A stretch of DNA of 8,204 nt from Lachnospiraceae bacterium (lineage in GTDB: Bacteria; Bacillota; Clostridia; Lachnospirales; Lachnospiraceae). Each line of letters opens with the position of its first letter. The first letter of the stretch is position 1. Below are positions 6,068-8,204 of this stretch, one piece after another. A program made the translations under genes and the position numbers. The notes beneath the pieces were generated by a model. The model was not told the DNA's origin, searched no databases, and worked only from the letters and a program-made list of their open reading frames with translations. Location of the stretch: contig JAFRCB010000178.1 in assembly GCA_017404585.1 (NCBI GenBank), positions 1 to 8,204 of the forward strand, read 5' to 3'.

Positions 6068-7579
6068 TTATTTAATTCGGTACAGGAAGGTTACGATCTG
6101 ACCTCGTGTACAGTTTTTGTCAACACCGAATGTGCCGTCGTCAAAGCCCTTGGTGACCTTTTTCTGTGATCCCCATAGAATGGCTTTATAAAATACATGC
6201 GTTTTAGGAACATCCTTGAACGGAGACTTGGCGACATTCTTCGGAGCCGGCATGCCCTTAGCCCTCCAGATAAACATCATGATCTGGCCACGGGTACATT
6301 TTTTATTGATTCCGAACGTGCCGTCGCCGAAGCCCTTGGTGATCCCCTTCTGGGAAGCCCACAGGATAGCTTTATAGAAGGCATGTTTTTTACTGACATC
6401 TGAAAACGGGCTCTTTGCCTGCGCCTTCGGCTCCGGCCTGCCCATGAGTCTCCAGAGGAACATGACAGCTTCACCCCGGGTGCAGGTCTTATTGATCCCA
6501 AAAGTATTGTCGCTGTACCCTTTTGTTATTCCGTTCGAAGCAGCCCAGTATATGGCTTTATAATACGGATTTGACGGATCCTGAACATCTGTGAACAGAA
6601 GATACGGGATTTCGACCCGCAGATCTCCGATGGCATCACAGAACCAGAGATCACAGTAGGCAGTCTCGCCGACCGCCCAGTCGTCAGTATCCTGTTTTGC
6701 CCTCATAATAAAGTAGGTCGAACCGACAAACGCTCCGTTATCTGAATACGACCACTTAAGTTTTGATCCATCAGTGAATGTAATATTAACTGTATAGAGA
6801 TCAAGGAGCTTTTCCGGCTTGAATTCCCACACAGTGCGATCTGTGCTCCCGTCACCGTTCACACGCCATGCACCCTCCTCAGGACTTCCTACCGTCAGGT
6901 ATCTTCCGCTTTTTAAAGCAGCGGTTGCCGATGCTACTTCCTTAGTCATCTTATTGATCCGGAATTTTCCTTTATCGGTACTGTCTTTATCGGGAGATAT
7001 GCGGAAAACATATTTCAGGCCGGCCTTCAATCTGATAGTAATGTGGTACCCGTTCTCATCATGATAGTCGGTCCAGCAATTGGTTTCCTGCATGGAAATG
7101 GCATCTTCGGAAGTATACACAGTCCCGTGTACCTGACCGGTCGTGTTCATCACATCCACACGATACGTCCCTTCCGTTTCCGGTGTAAACATATAGCAGT
7201 TATAGTCCGTTATATTGTAGCATTTGAAATCATACTGAGTTCCGGTCTCGATGAAGTAATACCAGTAGGCACCTGTAAGTTCTTCGGGAATCTGTAACAC
7301 ATCATGCACTTCCGGTTCTTCACGATCCTCTTCACTTACGATCCGGGCGTCAGTCTCTGCCTGTTCGGATTCTTCCCCTGATACATCAGTTATCCCTGAA
7401 AAGTTCTCCTCTGACACGTCCTCCGAAGCGCTCTCCGCGAGTTTTTCTCCGACCAGCTCCGGCGCAGCATTGATGAGGATTTCCTCATCCGGTGCATCAG
7501 CCGCATACACCGGAATGCTGCTCATAAGACATAACACCAGTATGACCGTCAGGCTTTTTTTTATAATTCTGTCTCTCAT
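6068..7579 (-). CDS. Secreted protein with three C-terminal SLH-type repeats
   Basis: This is a 503-residue exported protein of unknown function. Residues 1-26 are a signal peptide (basic MRDRIIKK, then a hydrophobic core) with likely cleavage after VYA. Residues 27-95 are an acidic, Glu/Ser-rich linker. Residues 96-200 are beta-rich with YNCYMFTPETEGTYRVDV and a later LKAGLKYVFRISP, resembling a prepeptidase-C-terminal (PPC) beta sandwich. Residues 215-320 form a second Trp/Tyr-rich region I do not recognise. Three repeats of about 62 residues end the protein (319-503), each with FxDV, YKAIxWxxxxxxTKG, TFGxxKxCTRG and a FLWR-like end. SLH modules commonly anchor proteins to the cell wall; this 'CTRGQ' subtype is frequent in Clostridia, but its ligand is less certain. 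No catalytic motif is evident, so it may bind or display rather than cut. The start is supported by AAGGGGG seven bases upstream and by the signal peptide. Confidence 0.85.
   Translation of the reverse strand: MRDRIIKKSLTVILVLCLMSSIPVYAADAPDEEILINAAPELVGEKLAESASEDVSEENFSGITDVSGEESEQAETDARIVSEEDREEPEVHDVLQIPEELTGAYWYYFIETGTQYDFKCYNITDYNCYMFTPETEGTYRVDVMNTTGQVHGTVYTSEDAISMQETNCWTDYHDENGYHITIRLKAGLKYVFRISPDKDSTDKGKFRINKMTKEVASATAALKSGRYLTVGSPEEGAWRVNGDGSTDRTVWEFKPEKLLDLYTVNITFTDGSKLKWSYSDNGAFVGSTYFIMRAKQDTDDWAVGETAYCDLWFCDAIGDLRVEIPYLLFTDVQDPSNPYYKAIYWAASNGITKGYSDNTFGINKTCTRGEAVMFLWRLMGRPEPKAQAKSPFSDVSKKHAFYKAILWASQKGITKGFGDGTFGINKKCTRGQIMMFIWRAKGMPAPKNVAKSPFKDVPKTHVFYKAILWGSQKKVTKGFDDGTFGVDKNCTRGQIVTFLYRIK
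6071..6625 (-). repeat. Three in-frame SLH-type coding repeats
   Basis: Repeat units lie at about 6625-6440, 6439-6251 and 6250-6071 on the minus strand. They are visibly similar at DNA level as well: the segment coding for TKGFGDGTFGI-like sequence recurs nearly base for base in units two and three. This points to internal duplication, with the last two units closest to each other. Confidence 0.75.
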
Positions 7580-7628
7580 GCCAAGTCCCCCTTATTTTCC
7601 TGTTCTGATGGTCTTCATATCGCAACAC

Positions 7629-7657
7629 ATTATAGTATTTCTTACTTTATCAGTCAA
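7629..7657 (-). promoter_or_regulatory. Strong sigma-A promoter for the SLH-repeat protein
   Basis: TTGACT (7657-7652), 17 bases and a perfect TATAAT (7634-7629) lie on the minus strand. Transcription would start near 7622, giving a leader of about 43 bases. This is the best promoter in the window and suggests substantial expression. Confidence 0.8.
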
Positions 7658-7700
7658 ATACCTGTTTTTTTGTGGAAGGAATTTCCCGAATGTATTAAAA

Positions 7701-7706
7701 TATAAT
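7701..7706 (+). promoter_or_regulatory. Candidate -10 element for the AMP-binding enzyme gene
   Basis: A perfect TATAAT lies 33 bases before the ATG at 7740, but no convincing -35 hexamer occurs at 16-18 bases upstream. An activator or a different sigma factor may be needed. The divergent SLH-gene promoter starts 44 bases away. Confidence 0.35.
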
Positions 7707-7739
7707 CAGCAATATGGCCAAATGTAATGAGGATTTCCC

Positions 7740-8204
7740 ATGCAGATTTATAGAACTTTTTCAGAACTCCTTGCGGACTGGTCGCACAGCAGTGCCCCTG
7801 CCCTCTTCTTTGGTGATCCAATATCCTCAATTTCATTCAGTGGGCTTTCCGACCTCATCAGGCGGGAAGCAGATAAGATCCGCAGTGAAAAAACAGTGCG
7901 TCGTCTGATCGTGACGGATCACGAGGTCCGTACCGTCGTTAATATAATCGCATGCGCGATTGCCGGCTGTGATACGGTGCTGGCTGATAAATCTCTAAAT
8001 GACGAGACGCTTTCCGCCATCACCAAAATGGTATGTCCCGACAGCATACACTGCAGCGACAGCGAGCTTTATGAATATCTGTGTGAAAGCCGACCGAAAG
8101 GGCGGCATATTTCCGCGCTTCCCAGGCACAAAGACGGAGAAGAGGGCAATCTGATATTTTTTACATCCGGAACTACAAGCCAGTCAAAAGCCGTGGTCCT
8201 GACA
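7740..8204 (+). CDS. AMP-binding (ANL superfamily) enzyme, 3' end outside the window
   Basis: This is the N-terminal part of an adenylate-forming enzyme, a class that includes acyl-CoA synthetases, aryl-acid ligases and peptide-synthetase adenylation domains. The first 155 codons are visible and remain open to the last base. The key evidence is IFFTSGTTSQSK (139-150), which fits the AMP-binding P-loop signature, followed by AVVLT. The SQS in place of the more common G-x-P in this loop is allowed by the pattern but less usual. Before it come a short N-terminal subdomain with LFFGDPISSISFSGLSDLI and an Ala-rich helix (VVNIIACAIAGCDTVLADK), typical of the substrate-side fold. The P-loop is reached about 20-40 residues earlier than in standard acyl-CoA synthetases, so this is a compact member. 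The start at 7740 has GAGGA six bases upstream. The substrate cannot be told from this part. Confidence 0.87.
   Translation, partial: MQIYRTFSELLADWSHSSAPALFFGDPISSISFSGLSDLIRREADKIRSEKTVRRLIVTDHEVRTVVNIIACAIAGCDTVLADKSLNDETLSAITKMVCPDSIHCSDSELYEYLCESRPKGRHISALPRHKDGEEGNLIFFTSGTTSQSKAVVLT

Noticed and set aside
6071..6625. CRISPR-like repeat array
   Set aside because: The periodicity of about 186 bases is coding, in frame, and explained by SLH-type protein repeats.
1..8204. tRNA, rRNA, insertion sequence or phage attachment site
   Set aside because: No cloverleaf with an acceptor stem, transposase fragment or integrase was seen by eye on either strand. A tRNAscan or ISfinder run would be needed to be certain.

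Overview
The window looks like chromosomal DNA from a Gram-positive anaerobe of the class Clostridia, probably Lachnospiraceae-like. This is an inference from gene content: a Tad secretion trio without a secretin, a secreted protein with C-terminal SLH-type 'CTRGQ' repeats, strong Shine-Dalgarno sites and roughly balanced base composition. No marker gene fixes the genus.

Layout from left to right: (1) The 3' part of a sodium:alanine/glycine symporter (AGCS family) runs rightward and enters from the left edge. (2) Converging on it with only 19 bases between stop codons is a leftward operon tadA-tadB-tadC. It encodes the ATPase and the two inner-membrane platform proteins of a Tad/Flp-type pilus assembly machine. 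No pilin, prepilin peptidase, CpaB or TadZ is present in the window. (3) About 620 bases without a convincing gene separate tadA from the next gene. This stretch holds a leader hairpin in front of tadA, a candidate promoter, two 20-bp direct repeats spaced exactly 31 bp apart, and a 167-bp chain of six hairpin-forming inverted repeats. (4) A rightward PHP-family histidinol-phosphatase-like gene is split by a single frame break. The break sits exactly on a heptamer of the -1 slippery form, T TTC CCG. (5) Converging on it is a leftward gene for a large secreted protein with a signal peptide, an acidic linker, two beta-rich regions and three SLH-type repeats. It has a near-consensus sigma-A promoter. 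(6) Divergent from that gene, the start of an AMP-binding (ANL superfamily) enzyme runs off the right edge just after its adenylate-binding P-loop.

Only tadABC forms an operon; the other genes are single units in alternating orientations, so no shared pathway can be argued for the window. The most unusual material is the non-coding DNA upstream of tadA and the frame break in the PHP gene. I do not see a complete, clearly new multi-gene system.
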